Shown here piece by piece: positions 63,690 through 64,000 of a DNA stretch of 64,000 bases. The stretch comes from CAZBSE01 sp964578625 (lineage in GTDB: Bacteria; Actinomycetota; Humimicrobiia; Humimicrobiales; Humimicrobiaceae): NCBI GenBank assembly GCA_964578625.1, contig CAZODQ010000002.1, positions 39,246-103,245 on the forward strand. Direction: 5' to 3'. The position numbers were made by a program, and so were the translations under genes. Under the pieces are notes generated by a model. The model saw nothing but the letters and a program-made list of their open reading frames with translations. It had not been told where the DNA came from and ran no database searches. Numbering within the stretch: position 1 is the first letter of the stretch; every line of letters begins with the position of its first letter.

Positions 63690-63721
63690 AAAGGGACATA
63701 TATGAGATTATATGTCCCTTT
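63690..63721 (+). terminator. Hairpin terminator of the tetR operon
   Basis: A 13-base perfect stem (63690-63702 with 63709-63721, core AAAGGGACATATA) and a 6-base loop about 50 bases after the flavodoxin stop. There is no long T run, so it may act with AT flanks in both directions. Confidence 0.65.
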
Positions 63722-63834
63722 AAATCTTAACATTTCTTATATATCATATACCCCTTACAATAAGTTCAGGTATTTGTGCCGGTTGCCGGGCACTATTCTT
63801 GATAGGATACAATTTCTTAGTTTGTGTTGCAAAA

Positions 63835-63933
63835 ATGGTAAAAGACAGATATGAGAGAAACAGAAACCTTATCTACATAATGGCCATAATATCTGTAGTG
63901 GCGGTCTTTTTAAATTTAGTTGGTAGCAATTAA
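63835..63933 (+). CDS. Possible 32-residue one-helix membrane peptide or gene remnant
   Basis: The ATG frame encodes a charged start (MVKDRYERNRN) and one hydrophobic helix, ending at TAA. The frame stays open back to the stop at 63721-63723 and continues to look protein-like (PLTISSGICAGCRALFLIGY), but without an ATG, GTG or TTG and without a ribosome-binding site. It could therefore be the 3' end of a decayed gene. I see nothing else in 63722-64000. Confidence 0.3.
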   Translation: MVKDRYERNRNLIYIMAIISVVAVFLNLVGSN

Positions 63934-64000
63934 AATAATGTCTTTTCTTTAAATTTTTCTATATCCCTTGGTAATAGAAGTATAGAAAAGTCTGCATATT

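Noticed and set aside
1..64000. tRNA, rRNA genes and CRISPR arrays
   Set aside because: I scanned for GGTTCRANNC-type T-loops, CCA ends and short regularly spaced repeats on both strands and found none. I cannot exclude an atypical tRNA without a covariance search.

Overview
The window is 64 kb of AT-rich DNA (I estimate about one third G+C by eye). Its left three quarters is a long, almost unidirectional minus-strand block of conserved housekeeping genes. The gene order (lemA-htpX, pdxS-pdxT-yebC-ruvC-ruvA-ruvB-queA, tgt, yajC-secD-secF-recJ-rel, hisS-aspS-alaS-ruvX-mltG, an O-methyltransferase and a U32 peptidase, aroC-aroK-aroB-aroQ, a proline peptidase, efp-nusB-ispA-tlyA-nadK-recN-pyrG) is the order shared by Firmicutes and Actinobacteria. 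I see no outer-membrane secretin or Bam/Lpt gene. The best guess is a low-GC, single-membrane Terrabacteria lineage; pdxST next to yebC-ruvCAB leans towards a deep, AT-rich actinobacterial group. This is inference from gene order, not a phylogeny.

Layout. 1-7.8 kb: partial pyrG, recN, nadK, tlyA, ispA, nusB, efp and an M24 peptidase. 7.8-22.1 kb: a type IV pilus locus wrapped around the shikimate genes. Three accessory pilin-type genes lie at 7.8-10.9 kb, aroQ-aroB-aroK-aroC at 10.9-14.2 kb, and pilP-like, pilO, pilN, pilM, pilD, pilA, a sigma factor, pilC and pilT at 14.2-22.1 kb. 22.2-29.4 kb: aroE, acylphosphatase, U32 peptidase, O-methyltransferase, mltG, ruvX and alaS. 29.4-29.8 kb: a 189-nt predicted structured RNA with its own promoter, best explained as 6S RNA. 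29.8-40.5 kb: aspS, hisS, a metallo-hydrolase, rel, recJ, secF, secD and yajC.

40.5-47.8 kb is a mosaic that interrupts the usual queA-tgt-yajC order. It holds a PAS-GGDEF-HD-GYP protein, tgt, a radical SAM protein, a tiny transcription unit that may encode a 12-residue lysine-rich peptide, a DUF2179-type membrane protein, a DUF6512-like membrane protein and an unrecognised 378-residue membrane protein. 47.8-54.8 kb is the queA-ruvBAC-yebC-pdxTS-htpX-lemA operon, with a good promoter in front of lemA.

54.8-64 kb is an accessory region with mixed strands. It contains an EF-G-like GTPase coupled to an exported CBM9/DOMON-like protein, a 5'-truncated class B1-type metallo-beta-lactamase, a second (membrane-anchored) PAS-GGDEF-HD-GYP protein, and a TetR-membrane protein-flavodoxin operon controlled by a long palindrome.

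Functionally the window joins four themes: translation and tRNA modification (aspS, hisS, alaS, efp, tgt, queA, the EF-G-like factor), recombination and repair (recN, recJ, ruvABC, ruvX), shikimate and PLP biosynthesis, and surface behaviour (type IV pilus plus two c-di-GMP-type regulators). The least explained elements are the lysine-rich micro-ORF unit, the 6S-like RNA, the sigma factor inside the pilus locus, and the carbohydrate-binding-type protein coupled to the EF-G paralogue.
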